Positions 24,642 to 42,748 of a DNA stretch of 64,000 bases are shown here, in pieces; position 1 is the first letter of the stretch; each line of letters begins with the position of its first letter. The notes under the pieces were generated by a model. It did no database searches, was not told where the DNA came from, and worked only from the letters and a program-made list of their open reading frames with translations. Origin of the DNA: Ceratodon purpureus (Eukaryota > Streptophyta > Bryopsida > Pseudoditrichales > Ditrichaceae); contig CM026425.1 of the NCBI GenBank assembly GCA_014871385.1, positions 6,673,243 through 6,737,242 on the forward strand, read 5' to 3'. A program made the translations under genes and the position numbers.

Positions 24642-25528
24642 TATTGGCTGTAGGTTTCAAAAGGATGAGCCAATTCTAATAATAACATTATAACACTTCG
24701 CCGTGCAGGTAGATGCTGTAATAAAGGAATTGCAGAATTTTGGATGTTGTTGGGAAAGAGCTTCCCAGGACATAAAGGGTTAGAGGATGGAATTTTCCGC
24801 ATAGGATTAAAGCCCTGGCCCGAGAGAGTTGTAGAATGTTTGAGGCTTGGCACTGTACCAGGCTCTCATGTGACCATTTTTCTGGGCTGCCAGAATATCT
24901 CTGGCACAAATATTTAAAAGCCTTTCTCCGCAGCAGTGAAAGTACTACGAGTCGGGCATCTGTCCCTGCTCTGCTCACTGCTCAGGGGACACAAAGGATG
25001 TGCTTCTAGAATTTCAAAATCAAATCCTGACCTACCGGTATCTGTGTCAAAAGGAAAAAAAGAAAAGGAAACTAACTTCCGTTCTGCTCCACGAGCTTTT
25101 GCAAGCGCAGGCACGTAAGTAACTTCAGAGGCATCCTCACTTTTCCCGTGGTCGTAAACGCTTCCATCATACAAATTCCAAAGGAAGAGGTAGGGGATGT
25201 CACTGTGACACCCTCCATGTTGGTAAGTTATGTCATGTTTGCATATCTTGCAACTTATTATGGTGGGATGGAATTTATGAAGACCATACTTTGGATCCAT
25301 GTTGACCTCAAAAGTTTGATTTCTCATTTTGTTCAGCTTTAGTGTTTTCCTTGTTGTAGTTGGTTGTTGTGCAGTGAAACATTTTCAAGAAATTGAAGAT
25401 AAACTCTAAAGACAAAATTTGAAAATTTTGACATGATAGCAGTGACAATAATTGGATTAAAAAGTTAATAACAACTACATTAATATCTTGAGTATATGAA
25501 TGTATTTTCACTGAATGGTATCCTAATT

Positions 25529-25659
25529 CACTAGTAGAAATATGGTCCGAAATGACTCGTCCACAATGACACAAATGGTCCAAAATGACTCAAACTTGAG
25601 TCATTTTGGACCATTTGTGTCATTGTGGACGAGTCATTTTGGACCATTTTCTACAGGTG
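25529..25659. mobile_element. CACTA-type hairpin MITE, 131 bp
   Basis: Ends CACTAGTAGAAA and TTTTCTACAGGTG, flanked by the 3-bp direct repeat ATT (25526-25528 and 25660-25662). The interior is an almost perfect inverted repeat: about 50 bp per arm with one mismatch, meeting at ACTCAA/TTGAGT. Internally each arm also repeats a 'GGTCC(A/G)AAATGACTC' block. CACTA ends with a 3-bp target duplication fit the CACTA (EnSpm) superfamily. Confidence 0.8.
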
Positions 25660-26084
25660 ATTAGTATTCGGAAACGTGATGTAAAATTTCTTAGACATCA
25701 TTAGTTTCCTCAAATATTATTTTTTTGTATATCACATAAAAATGTCAATTATTTAAATCTTTTCATCTTAAGAAGAATCACATGAATTAAAAATAATTTG
25801 ATGTAGGTCAATTTGAAGACAATGTGAATTTTACTGTAATTTAAATAATTTTGAAATTTGAATTTTCCTTCAAAATTGAAAACTCACCCAAAATATGTTA
25901 CAGCCTAAAGTATGTTATAAATAGCTTTAGAGACTAATGTACAAGTTATTCACATGTTTCACTCAATACACTGAAAGATGCCCAAAAAAGGTTCCTATAA
26001 TTTTCTTCTTATTTAGTTGAAATCTTTCAGTTTTAAAAAGATTAATTAAAATTTAATCAAAAGCATTATCATAAAACAAAATTG

Positions 26085-26535
26085 TTACTCCGGCCCCGAT
26101 GGGACAGACGTGAATATAGTGTTTGTTCATTCTATTCACTAATCCGATGGCCACAGGACAAAGGATAATGAATCTAGAGCTACTCCCTTCTTTGGAAGGT
26201 AAACACTTTTCTACACTAAGTGCCTTGAAGACAACCGACATGTCATCCCCCCAAGGTCTTTTTGGGTACCCATACAACAAGGTCTTAAGACCCTTCATCA
26301 TAGTTGGGTGAACTATGGTAGTAGGCACCACACACTATGGGAAACTTGGTTGTGGGGGACCAGCGAGTACACCATGAGCTTGGTGGACTGGCATTTTATA
26401 CCAGCTCAGTGGTGTACTCGCTGATTCCCCACAACCAAGTTTCCCATAGTGGCATTGGCATAGGGATTTGAACTCACAACTACCTCGACGGTGTACCACG
26501 GTTCAAACCACTACACCACGGCCGAGGTGCTTGCC
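26085..26535 (-). repeat. tRNA-derived SINE, interrupted by a MITE
   Basis: On the minus strand the head (26535-26452) has a good A box (TGGTGTAGTGG) and, about 35 bases later, a B box (AGTTCAAATCC). The body resumes at 26332 after the CACTA-type insertion and runs to about 26085. The body is shared with the fragment at 16870-17010. This is the layout of a tRNA-headed SINE. The head is not a functional tRNA because the aminoacyl and anticodon stems do not form properly. Confidence 0.6.
26333..26451. mobile_element. CACTA-type hairpin MITE inserted in the SINE, 119 bp
   Basis: Ends CACTATGGGAAACTTGGTTG and its reverse complement, with long inverted arms (GCGAGTACACC against GGTGTACTCGC further in) around a short loop. 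Flanking triplets are ACA and GCA, so the target duplication is imperfect. It splits the tRNA-like head of the surrounding SINE from its body, so it is younger than the SINE. Confidence 0.7.
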
Positions 26536-29500
26536 ATGTATCCAATTTTATTCAAGAATGCATAGAATCATTGATATGTATCTTATAAAATTTAAATACA
26601 TAAGTGCATGGTGTTTAGAATTATTAAAAAATAAATAATATATTTAAATTAATTTTCTATTTTTAAAAATACTATGCATCTTTACACTAATGATTTGAAG
26701 CAAGTGATTAAAAAAGATTTTTGGCGATTTTTGACTTTAAGTTTGTTTTGTAATAATCATTATTTTCATTCAACGTAGATTAGATGTCACAACAATCAAT
26801 ACTTTCAAAGTGACAATTTTTTTGATAGAAGTTGTGAGAACAAAAGAAAACATTAATTATTATTTTTATAACTGCATGAGTTATTTCCATAAATCATTTG
26901 ATCCGTAATAACTCCAAGCTTCATCAACCTTTTGTAGAAACAAGATAATTACATAGTACCATTTGTATGCAAAACATAGGTTATAAACAAAAATCATATA
27001 TAAGTGAATTCTTCCCTTATAATTGGGTTGACTCATCCTTAAAGATGGATGTGCATTTGTTTTAAAATATTTACGGCATAAGGTAACAATATTGTAAACT
27101 TTTTAATGTCCTTTAATAGTGCAATGGATCACTATTGCAATATATGGGTCTGTAATTGTAAATGATAATTTTTAGAAAATCATATCCACCATTTGAATTT
27201 TTGGAATACGTCTATTTTGAATAGAACGGTAGATTTTTCCATTATTGGTCTATGATCAACTCTATTAAGCATTTAAGATAAATTTGAATTTTGGGTGTTA
27301 GCCAACATTGCTTGATGTTCATCTTTGGTGTACATGTACACCTTTTGTACTAGTGCCATAAGAAGATTGGATAGAAAAATTACATTAAAATATCTTTTAA
27401 AACACCTATAAGGATTAAAATTATAAAATTACTTCTACTCTTCATAGGAAAGTCAAGTCCATGATCAAACTTCCATTTCTAATAAGGTATAGACACCCAT
27501 AACCGATAACTTACCAATAACCGGTATGTTCTAATTCCTACATTGTGAAAGAACAAATGTACCTCATTTGTATATCTTAGTTATGGGTTTTGAAGTACTT
27601 TTTACTTTAAAAAATTGTACAAAATTCAATATTGGGAGATATTTCATGGAAAAATGCTCATTCTTCATGAACCTTATTTTCCTACGAACCAAAATTATCT
27701 CCTTATCAATAACCCAAGCTTTGATATGCTGAAATGCTTAAGTTATCGGTTATAGGTGTCTGTACCTTATGCAAAACTCCTTGGACTTTCACAGTTTACG
27801 GTATCTCTACTGCAGGTATTGACCACGGGGTCAAAATGGGGATGGTCATGTTAACTCCAATTCAATGTGCAGAAACGAAGGTTGCCTGGAATATAAAAAA
27901 GTGCACAAAATTAAAATAATCTCAAACTAAACCTCGAGCTTCAATTCATGTCCCCGATTTGCCTCACATGTATGCATTTGAAACATGATGGGATCACATG
28001 GGTACCTGTGCATCTAGTCAGCGCTTCCCTCTTTTCGGAAGCCTCCAAAGCCTTTTTCATGAATCTCCTCCAGTGCCATGAGATCTTACCCCACCATTAT
28101 TGTTGTCTACTATGGGGCCATGGGCTACGGCTGACCAGGCTTGCAAGGGGACTCTAGTACTCTACCACTGTGCACATACGGGAGTCCCTCGTTCATTTGC
28201 TTCCAAACAATAAACAAATGAAATATTCTTGCGGTTCATCTGCGAAGGGGAACATCTACAGTAGCTGCCTTTGAAATGCTTGTCATGGGGGTCATGTGCT
28301 TGGTGTCCTGAAATTATGTGTGATTTGCTGTCTGAAGCTGGTGGGAAAGCCCAGGATTTATGGTTTAGATGACGGCATTTGGAGGCTGCTTCAAGGCACC
28401 CTGCCTTGGAGGTCTCTGGTTACCTCAGGTGGAAACATGTCCAAGACTTGACACAAGGGTTGCTCACATGAAGGTTTTGAATCTTGGACCCCCTTGCTTG
28501 GATGCTGGCGGAATTTTAGTCATGTATACTGTACCCTTAAAACTCAACCGGGTTATTTGTATTTGTACACTCACCCGCTTTTTATCCGGACACCCCTACA
28601 TACCTCACCTTCTTCTGCACCTTACTTAATACTATCCCCCAGAAGACCGAGGGTATTCAACTAAAGTAGATGCACAATATTATTGATGAATTTTTTATTT
28701 GAATAAAAAAACATGTGAAACGTGATGAATGGACCTTCACCATAAGGTTAAAGTTCAAAAAACAATATGCAACCTTTGTCAAATAATTTAGAGTGATTTA
28801 TTTTTGAAAACATATTTAACTTCCAAGCTCTTTCTTTAATACTTTAAATTTTTAATGATTGATTAAAACCATGAGTTGCATCCATGCACAAATGAAACAC
28901 ACTAAACATGACATTCTCTGAACATCAATATACTTTTGAAATAATAAGTCTTATGACACTACAATAATTTTGGCTAATTTTTTGATTTGCATATGATTAA
29001 TTCTTTAATATATTGATCTTATTTTGAAATAATTCAATATTGAGATATTCACTTTAACAATACATTTTTCAGTAGAATCGGGAAAAAAATCCATCCCTGA
29101 ATGTCGTCCAAATAGCATTGCAAAACATTTTGATCATTGAGCTTTAAGAATTATAATTGAAGCTCGTATTTCAAGATCGTGTATTACTCTTCATCACCTT
29201 ACTTAGCATCTAAAAATAAAAATAAATCTTAGGTGATAAAATGCATGAGTTTTCAAATAGAAAGAAGCCTCTTTAGGTGAATAGTCAAATGATCAACATT
29301 AGTGTTGACACGACATTGATAAAAAAATCAAAATTAGTGCCATTTCACAAAGAGATAGGCATTGCAACCACATAACAATTAAAATACAACATTTTGAAAT
29401 AAAATGGTTTTTATTTTTTAAATATGAATCCTGTAAGAGTTTTATCACCAAGCCATGATTTCAAATATGTTGATTTGAATGAAGAAGTCTCATAAAATTG

Positions 29501-31842
29501 GTCCTTGTTAGTCTGAGTAAACACATGTAGATGATTGAGACTCAAAGACCCGGTTAGCCAAATTGACACGTAGATCAAAGGAGCGGTAGGGGTCTTCAAT
29601 GGGTCGATGTGGTGTAGAGGGGTAGATTAATAAAGAGAGTAGCCACGTAGGTAATTCTGAACCTGGTGCGAATTGCCTCGAAGTAGTTGGTGCACTGTTT
29701 TAAAGAGAATGATTAAAATAGATAGTCATTTCAAGACTACCGTGGAATTCCAAGGTGGAGGTTACTTAGGAAGCAGAGAGGTTGAGGAAGCACTAATGTA
29801 TGGGCACAATTAGAGATAGAGATAGAAGAAGAGACCAAGAGAGATGGAGAAGAAGAGGCTTTCCTTGGAGTCCAAGACTGCGAGACCATGGCAAACACAC
29901 ATATGTACACTTAGTCGGATTTAACAAAAGAGTCAAAGCTTTACTCCTAATAGCCGTGGTGTCCAAATTCAAAGTAGAGAGTGTCAAGGATGTGACGAGG
30001 TGGTCTATAGGGTGAGCGGTGCTACCACAATACTCTACGCCTCTAAAGCCAATAAGTGATTTCTACTACTAGCCTCTATCCTTTTATACTATCATGATTT
30101 CTTCTAACTGCGGTTAACTACCAGTGTCGCCGCCTGAAGTCTTTGGTCGCCGTGGCTGCCGTGTTGTCCTTGGCATGGTAACAATCCCTGTTTAAACTCC
30201 CATGGTCTAGTTAAGGAATTTTTTGAAACACATTGATTTAACCTTCATGGCAAGAAATCAAAGGACAAAAAATGAACCAGTCAACATGGCTTATAACCCT
30301 CTAAAGCTAACAATATTACTAGATTGTGGTTCCAACCATTTGAATAGCATTATGGTTCCATATTTTTTATTAAACACAAAAAATTTCTTGCTTTAAATAG
30401 CTAATGTATAGAAGAGTTTTGTCGTCTTTCTATATTAGATGTATAAAGGATTTGGTGGTCTTCAAACTCAAGGAATGTTAATTTTCATAAACGGAACGAT
30501 GATATAATTAATTTTTCTTGAGTTTGGACCAAGGACTTTCATGCTAATCGACTAACTCAACCAATAAATAAATGATAGAATAAAATCAAACTCAAGGTAA
30601 CTTCATGAATGATTGTAATATGTGATACAATAAAAATATTGTTATAAAATATCTCATTCGGTCAATCAATAAATTGGTGACATTAGAACAAGTAACACAA
30701 ATCATCATTTTTAGCGTCCTTTCAAGGTCCACTCGCAACAATAATTACATGAAACACAATTATCATCAATTTGGATTCAAATGTGAATGATGCTCATCCG
30801 CCGAAAATTGGTTTCCTTGGCCACTTAGTCATTGAGGACTGGATTTATCTACTTCAAACAAATGAAGGATTTCCATTGATAGAGGAAAAAATACATTGAA
30901 CCCTGGGAAGCAAGTTCCAGTGCAGTCTATTTCATCAGACAAGCTTCTGGTAATTGCTGCAACAATTGATACTAACACGCAGATTATCTGCATGCGGATG
31001 ATCATGCTGCTGCTTTGCATTTCTCAGGTGTCATAAGAACCAGCCACTTGTTTGGCCACCTCTTTGTTGTTGCAGAATACCTCACAAGAATGAGAAGGAC
31101 GGGATGCAGGATTTGTAAATGCTGGCCTGTGCTCAGCTGAGGTTTTGTTTCCATTCTCTTGGAGTGGTTCCAAAAGTCCAAATACAAAGCCGACCACTTT
31201 GTTATATTCCAATGATTTCTTCTGCATCATCTTGTTTTAAAAATAAAAAGTTTCTTTTCCTTGCCGTCAATGTTTTTACAAAATACTTCCATCATAAGCT
31301 GCTTGGAATGCAAAGTGACTAAGCCAGTGGGAACATCCAAACTGGGTTTGGAAAAACATGTGAGGCCTTGTTACTTTGACATCCTTCCTTCTAAGTGATT
31401 GTTATTTTTATTGAAGAACTCGCATTGGTTTAAATGCCTTGCTACAAAACACCTAATCTACATGTTTGGGAGTGGGTATGAAAAGACATGACAAGGGGTG
31501 ATTTCCTTTCACGACTCAAAGACTTGAGGCATAGACTTTCACTATACTCTTTGATTGTTAAGTGAAAAGACCCCTAATAAATCATTCCATATGTTTAGGT
31601 GTTTATCTAATTTTCTACCTTTATTTAATAACCAAATTTATAAAAAAAAATCACATCATACAATAATCATCTACATAAAGTCACACTAAAATCAATGATG
31701 ACAATGACATAAGTCCAAAAAAATATGTGTATACTTACATAGATGGAAGTGAAAAAAGAGATAAAGTAGCTAATTTGGATCTAATTTATTCTCACAAAAT
31801 AATCATTCTACTACTATCATTATAAATACTACTGATACTTAA
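26536..31842. other. Intergenic DNA without recognised genes
   Basis: Apart from the half-MITE at 27281-27355, I find no coding region, RNA gene or intact element. The 27.7-28.65 kb stretch has balanced composition but no recognisable protein. Confidence 0.5.
27281..27355. mobile_element. Half of a CACTA-type MITE related to the 37.6-kb copy
   Basis: Matches the right half of the 37593-37733 element (AATTTGAA..., GATGTTCATCTTTGGTGTA, ...TACTAGTG end). The left arm is missing or has decayed beyond recognition. Confidence 0.5.
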
Positions 31843-32705
31843 CCCCTAAAGGACAATAATCCACATTTGGGCTTTTTTGGAATTTGGGCATGTACCTATG
31901 AATGCAATTTACATCCGGATTTTTTGAATTTTTTATTGAAGGTGGGCCGTTTGGAGATCTTCGTGTGGGTATTTTAATTTTTCAATTCCGACATCGGGAT
32001 CAAAAGTTATGGAGGTTTAAGTGTCAAACGCTGCTCGTTGGGCAGCTGCTGAAATTTTCTAAGCCACTGTGAATGCAGCAAATTATGCCCAAAACTGCCC
32101 AAAACTGCCCAAATCTGCCCAAATCTGCCCAAAGACGAAACTTTGAAATTCCACCAAAAATTGAGATTTTGATATTTTTCAAAAATAAAAATTTCTATGT
32201 ATAGAGAAAGCAGTAAAGCATGTTCCCATCGTTCAGATTTTCAATCCAATTTTTTTTTCATATGCTAATTTTATTGCCAAAAAACAGCCTTTGTTTGTGA
32301 ATTTCAGTATACCCCCTAGCGGAAAATAATTTTTTTGGCAACCTTCCACAAATTTTTTGAATAAAATTTTCTTATTAAAATTAGCTAACTCAGTCTTCTT
32401 TGACGTGCATCAAAACCCCCAAAATCCATAATGCAAGAAAATGGTTTTTTGGGCCTTCAAAACTCTGTTGATCCCTTTTTGCGCAGGGAAAAAAAACTTG
32501 TTTTTCAACTTTGAACATTATGATCTTGCAATTGGTGAGGAATGAGTGTGTAAGATTTGGTGGACATGTAGACATAGAAGTTTAACTACAAGACCTTATG
32601 GTTAGATGTACTAATTAAAAACCCAACTTTGCAAAATCCACCTTGCTTTTAAGAGGGGCTGTTTTGAGGCAGTTTTGATGAAAAATACCCTCAGAACTTT
32701 AGGGG
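31843..32705. mobile_element. piggyBac-like non-autonomous element B (TTAA target sites)
   Basis: Flanked by TTAA at 31839-31842 and 32706-32709. The left end reads CCCCTAAAGGACAATAATCC; the right end, reverse-complemented, reads CCCCTAAAGTTCTGAGGG. The ~863-bp interior has no transposase frame but carries a short tandem array of TGCCCAAAAC/TGCCCAAATC units at about 32090-32140. Ends match element A at 15.6 kb, while the interiors look unrelated. Confidence 0.6.
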
Positions 32706-32892
32706 TTAAAGGCCATATTTGTGAAGCCATGAGAAGGGATGTCCGAAGAAAAATGAAGTAGCAAGTAGTTCTTTCCACATGGCACAAAAAATGCTTTAGA
32801 TAGTTGTTACCAAAAATTTGCATCCAGTCCATTTCATCGATGTGGATTGGATGCAAATTATAGAAAAATATTCTTTCAAATAGTTGAAAATA

Positions 32893-37592
<4,700 letters not shown>

Positions 37593-37733
37593 CACTAGTG
37601 GAAAGGGTGTACAACTACACCAAAGATGAACACCAAGCAGTGACGAATTACACCAAAAATTTGAAATTTTTGGTGTAATTGGTCAGTGCTTGGTGTTCAT
37701 CTTTGGTGTAGTTGTACACCCCTTCCACTAGTG
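37593..37733. mobile_element. CACTA-type hairpin MITE, 141 bp
   Basis: Ends CACTAGTGGAAAGGGTGTAC and the near-identical inverted copy, flanked by the 3-bp direct repeat CAA (37590-37592 and 37734-37736). The arms pair along almost the whole length (GATGAACACCAAGCA against TGCTTGGTGTTCATC) around a centre of AAATTTGAAATTT. Confidence 0.8.
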
Positions 37734-40409
37734 CAAGTCCGCTCTCGTCGTGTTACTAAATGTTTGGGAACCTCTTGGGATTTTTGATGGAATAATTTCC
37801 TCCACGCTCAAAAGCCTTTCACGTAGGAAAACCTGGGTAGATGGGCAACATGGTAGCATGGTGTGAGCACGGGTGTTATGAAAGAAAAAGATTGAAATTT
37901 TTGTCCTCGTCCTTCCGCTTGGGCGCCCTTCCAACCTGTGAGCCCCTCCGAGTAGGGGCTCTTCCTTTACAAAAAGAAGATGTGTTTCTTTTCCATTGTA
38001 TTTGAAATATGAATGTGGTTGTCTAGAGATGGTGAATTTGGCAATGGATGATGAAGTAAATTTGTGGTGCCTCTTTGAATAGTGTTTCTCATCTATGAAT
38101 ATTTACGTTTCAGTATCTAAACTCTACAGATTTGAAATAAAATAGACTACAGATATATTAGTATAGGGCACCCTAAATTCCTTAAAGGATGCAGAGAGCC
38201 TTGTTAAAATCCAAGAGAAAAGAACGAGTGAGGGGGAGGCCATGTTGTCCAGTACACAAAATGGGATGGGGTTGACTCCCAGAGAACACTTTCATTGCAA
38301 TGGAAAAGGAAAAACTGGACTTCGGTCCGTTGAGGGTTGGTTGTTACTTTCTTTCATGCAATGAAATTCGTTCATTTGCTTCAAAAAAAAAAAAAAAAAA
38401 AAAAGGAAAAGCCAATCAACATGCGCCACATCAAACTGCCAAGCCGGAGTTGAGAATGATGTCTCTTGGATGGGAAGCCAGTGCCAAAGGAGAAGAAGGA
38501 GGTTGGGTTGGAGAGGAGGGAGCAAAAGTGGGCATGTGGCATTGTGGCCAGTTGCGGAGGCTGGCCTCTTTTGTCACTAAGTCATGTGTGTCCATAAAGA
38601 GGCAAGATGAGTTTAGTGCTGCCATAACTTAACCCCTGAATGTTCTGGGGCGTCTTTACACCCAGGGTCCCAGAATAAAAGCACTCCCTACTTTGGTGGT
38701 AAATACCAAACAAAAGAACTTCAGAATGTAGTTTCACATTCATTACTTTTGCAGTACTTAGCTCAAATTCAACAATCAAACGATTCATCTCGTACATTTC
38801 TTCAAGATCTACCTATGGACACTAAAATTAAGCTCCTCATCTGGACCATTTGCAAGTTGGGAACACATCTAGGTCGATTTTTGCTTTAATTGCAGTTAAT
38901 AATACTCCATCGCAATAAACAAATCACGTAGAAAAAAATTACGTTCATGACAATCTTTATTTCAATACAATGTGAAGAAGACGAACATGTAAATTCTCCA
39001 CGGTTGGGAATTCATGGTCATAGTGGGTCAGAAAATGCAAAAACCAAGCCTTGGTTTGCCGTTTGGGGGTAAAGGAGCGGAACGAGGGGTTTGCGAGATA
39101 TTCTTCGTTGGTTCTGCCTTTTTGTATACCAAGGCATGCAGGTCATGGCAACCAAGGGTTCATACCTTTGTTGGTTCATACTCTGTACCATGCAATCATG
39201 TTATATTTTTATCGAAAAGCAAATATGAATAAAGAAGTGTTGCATATATTTGAGGAGGGCTCTGTCCCCAGAATTCCTAGAAGAGCATACATACATCATG
39301 CACCAAATGAGATATTGCTGGTGCATGACATGGTAGACAACTCAAACATGCAGAGTATTTCATTTGTCTAATCATCTGTCATCGGGTTGGGGGACCCATA
39401 ACTGTGAGGTGCCCAAAACCCTTGTCATTGACGCACAACAATACAAAAGGGCCTATTGAGATGGAATTGGTCTTGTACACATTGGCGTTAATTTGTGAAT
39501 TTGACCCTTTTCCCACCAGAAGACTTGTCCATGATCTCATATCTATCATTTTTCACTTCATTTGTATTTACGTTTAGGACATGTATTTCCACATTATGTC
39601 ATTTTGAATCCATATCAACAAGTTTCATTCAAATTTAGAATTATTATTTTTAAATATTTATGATAAGATATTGAAGATGTTTTTGAAATACTTAATTATG
39701 CAAATTGAAAATTAAATATCAAAATCAAAAGCTTCATTTTCCTTGTCAAATCCACACAAAAATCCCAAATATTCCCCTATTAGTGTTTAAATTAAAACTA
39801 AAACTCAAATTCTAATCTACTAATATACGAGAAATAAGCCTTTGTGCTTATATGAAATTTCAACAATACTTCATATGGATTTAAAGAATAGAGGTAGATA
39901 ATGGCAGTTTAGAGATTATGTAGAGATTATGGCATATTATAGATAATCAATATAAAATGAATTTAGATTTAATAATTTTGACACACGTGAAAACGAATTT
40001 AGTTGTAATGAAAGAACATATTTTTTTATTGAACAGAAGCTAAGCAGTAGTATTACACAACATAGAAGACTCCGAATCAAGTAAAGAGGTTTATTAGAAT
40101 TGACATAAGAAATTTAGACTCAATTCTATTATATTTTTTGCAAACAAAGTTTTGTATGAAGAAAATTTGTAGCCAATTTCTACCTTTTTAAAATTTGAAA
40201 GTCTTCAAACTTTCATAGTATTGCACTTATTTTATTATTTATAATATGAGAAAAGCGTCCATAAATATTCAATGTATATGGATGATAAGACAAACATGAT
40301 AATAACATTATTCAGATTAGAAGGTGTTTGAATAAATTCAAATCATGAGTAATAAGTCAAAATGAACTTAAGTGGCAAGTCACATTGCAGCTAAATGCTA
40401 GTTACTAGT
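37734..40409. other. Intergenic DNA without recognised genes
   Basis: Holds a ~22-base poly-A run at about 38383-38404, which could be the tail of a decayed retroposed sequence. No coding region or RNA gene can be supported. Confidence 0.4.
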
Positions 40410-41350
40410 TTGGCTTACACATGGCTTACTAGTTTCAAGTCACTAATCTATGACCATTTGATCTAGGTCGTCAACCTTCATCTAAGGGTCATAGATGATT
40501 GGATTTGCGAGGCTGTTCATTTATACAGGCTGTTCATTTCACAAAATGTCCATATAAATTTATACATGTTGTTGATTTACACAGACTATCCATATAACAA
40601 ACAAGTGAATCTCTACAGATTTCTTTGAGGGTATAAAACCATGGGAGTTTCTTTGCCATATGCATCTCTTTACTTGTCTGCTTTGAAAGTAATTCTAGTT
40701 TGCTACATATGTGTGAGAGATTTTTAGAGCTTGTGAAGTTTTGGTGTATGGTGGTGTAGAGCTAAAGCAAAGTGCAACATGGCTGAGTCTGGTGGAACTA
40801 CTAGTGAGGTTTTCTAATTTATGTTTGCAATCAGACTCTTTCATCTCTCCTTTTGATTTGTATGTTTGGTGTAGGGTTTGATTTTTCTTGTGACTGCAAT
40901 AACAAGCTGTAAAGGGCTGTTGACACCTTGTCTACAAACATAATCCTAATTGTGGTTTTGGTTGTCTTTATGAGGACATATGAGGTCCTTTACCTTTGGA
41001 TTTTTCTTATTTTACTACACCAGCATTTATGGGATGAGAAGATTTCTGGAGATTCAAACTATTTTGTGTTTGATCTTGTATTGTCAGTTTTAAGACAAAC
41101 TTTTCTCTACTACTGGGATTGTTTTATCATACACTACTATATTGTAAGTAGTGAGTTGATTGAGAATTCTCTGGTGAAAAGCACTATGTGTCTAAACTGG
41201 TAATTTGGAATTACAAGAGAGTGTATAGATTTGATTAAGTTTGAATTGAGAATGGGTTGATTTAGAATGAAACTTGGTGAGGAAGGTGATAAAAACTGCT
41301 CTGTAAAGGGATGTCCGCCTACCCACGCTTAGGGGTAGGGAAGTTTTTTT
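40410..41350 (+). repeat. Left arm of an inverted pair of ~1-kb repeats
   Basis: Matches 44266-45390 in reverse complement from 'CTTACACATGGCTTAC' to 'AGGGGTAGGGAAGTTTTT'. Each copy has a TATA-like GGGTATAAAACCATGGG (left arm) and, ~150 bp later, the start ATGGCTGAGTCTGGTGGAAC. A later stretch encodes EKISGDSNYFVFDL, loosely like the SGDNYxxW region of Copia-type Gag. No target duplication, LTR end or primer-binding site was found, so class is undecided: a Copia-derived miniature element or a duplicated gene promoter. Confidence 0.7.
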
Positions 41351-42748
41351 TGGGTTCTTCTTCATGGTCATATAGTTCATCATATCATAGTACATCGTCT
41401 TCAAAGTAGTTTTTAAGTTGATGCATATGCACACAATAATCATTGAGAGACAACTGAAGCTCACAATCTTCCCAAAAGCAAACAAAATTCCAACATATGA
41501 AATTTTTGAAATACATCAGAAATTGAACATTGAAATGGTTAATTAAATAAATTTATATGATTTTTCATCCAAAAGTGTATCTTCTTCCTCCCTTCAGTAC
41601 TTAATCTATTATATTAAACCAAAGACTCTTAGAATTTAGTGTAAATTGAGATGCAAGGTGATTTTGCACACTTTTAGTACTTCAAACTTTGCAAAGAGCT
41701 TTTGGCCAAACTTTGGATTCAAATAAGTAACAAGTAGGATTGCCATGTGAACATCCTTTCAAAATTTTGGCATTTTCCACATTGCCTAGATTGTGATAGT
41801 AAACAAACCATACGAACAGACACTGTATTCACGCCGGCCCTATATTGGGTCCGGAGTTTTATCTATCTATCTATCATCTATCTATCTGATAGTAAACAAC
41901 CCTCACTCTTTCCTGCCATTAAACAATATACAAATTGCGACATTTTCATGTTCCATTTTTTGTTTTTGTATTTACTTATATGAAACAAAAGGCAGAAGTC
42001 GCTGTGGATTGACGGCAACACGGACCTAGGAAGGAGCACAAGGTGCACAGTACCGGTAGTAGCAAAATCATGCAACATTTGATAATCTAACATCTGAAAT
42101 AGCAACTAATCTGAGACAGTAAATTTCAGGAAATAACATTGGGATTGGGAGTATCTGGATCATAAAACTTCCGCGCAAAGAGTAGAGGTACATGCTAAAA
42201 TTCTGCTGAATGTGCATAAAGTGAAAAATATTAGAATTCAGATTACACCTATTCCAACACGCACATCTCCTGATCACTACAGTGTATCTCTTCCTTCCCA
42301 AATAAGAGCAACATGTCTATAATGCATGAACTCAGTACACACATGATTCAATTGGGTCTCATTGCTGGACGTGCATCTCATTGCTTGACATGTAGAGTAG
42401 CATTGGTTTCACAAAGAAATGATCTACATCAAGTTTCAGGCTCAGTGAATGATAGCCATGGTCACAAATATTCAGCTGGTGGTATGAATCGACTGTATTC
42501 TACGGCAGATCTGTGCAAGTTTCTACACATAACTGCGAGTCTAGGAAGTACGTACATACTGCACCATTTATTCTCATTGTTTTTGAGAATTAAGCTTGTC
42601 TAGTACGGCCAAGTAAGATCGATGTATACAGTGAAGTGGAATCGGCAACAGAGGAGTGATTCTTACTGTAGCATTAGATATGTATGAAGGTTGAGTTTAG
42701 TTGAAACAGTACTTGGTAACTCTCATCCTTGGGTGCCTGAGTCTGAAC
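41351..42748. other. Intergenic DNA with probable 3' region of the STIG1-like gene
   Basis: A TCTA/ATCT microsatellite lies at about 41862-41887. The last few hundred bases are probably the 3' UTR of the minus-strand gene that stops at 42749. No other gene is seen. Confidence 0.45.

Noticed and set aside
24936-25118. First exon of a plastid-targeted protein (plus strand, Ser/Lys-rich, ending at a GTAAGT donor at 25115)
   Set aside because: No following exon with recognisable protein sequence was found, and the minus strand is equally open; could be a gene fragment but is not supportable.
26452-26535. Functional tRNA gene on the minus strand
   Set aside because: A and B boxes are good but the cloverleaf does not close, and a SINE body follows.
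38383-38404. Poly-A tail of a processed pseudogene
   Set aside because: No recognisable coding sequence precedes the A run and no target duplication was found.
40928-41203. Hydrophobic 91-residue membrane protein
   Set aside because: It lies wholly within the repeated inverted-pair sequence and its counterpart at 44.6-44.8 kb is truncated; no sign of coding constraint.
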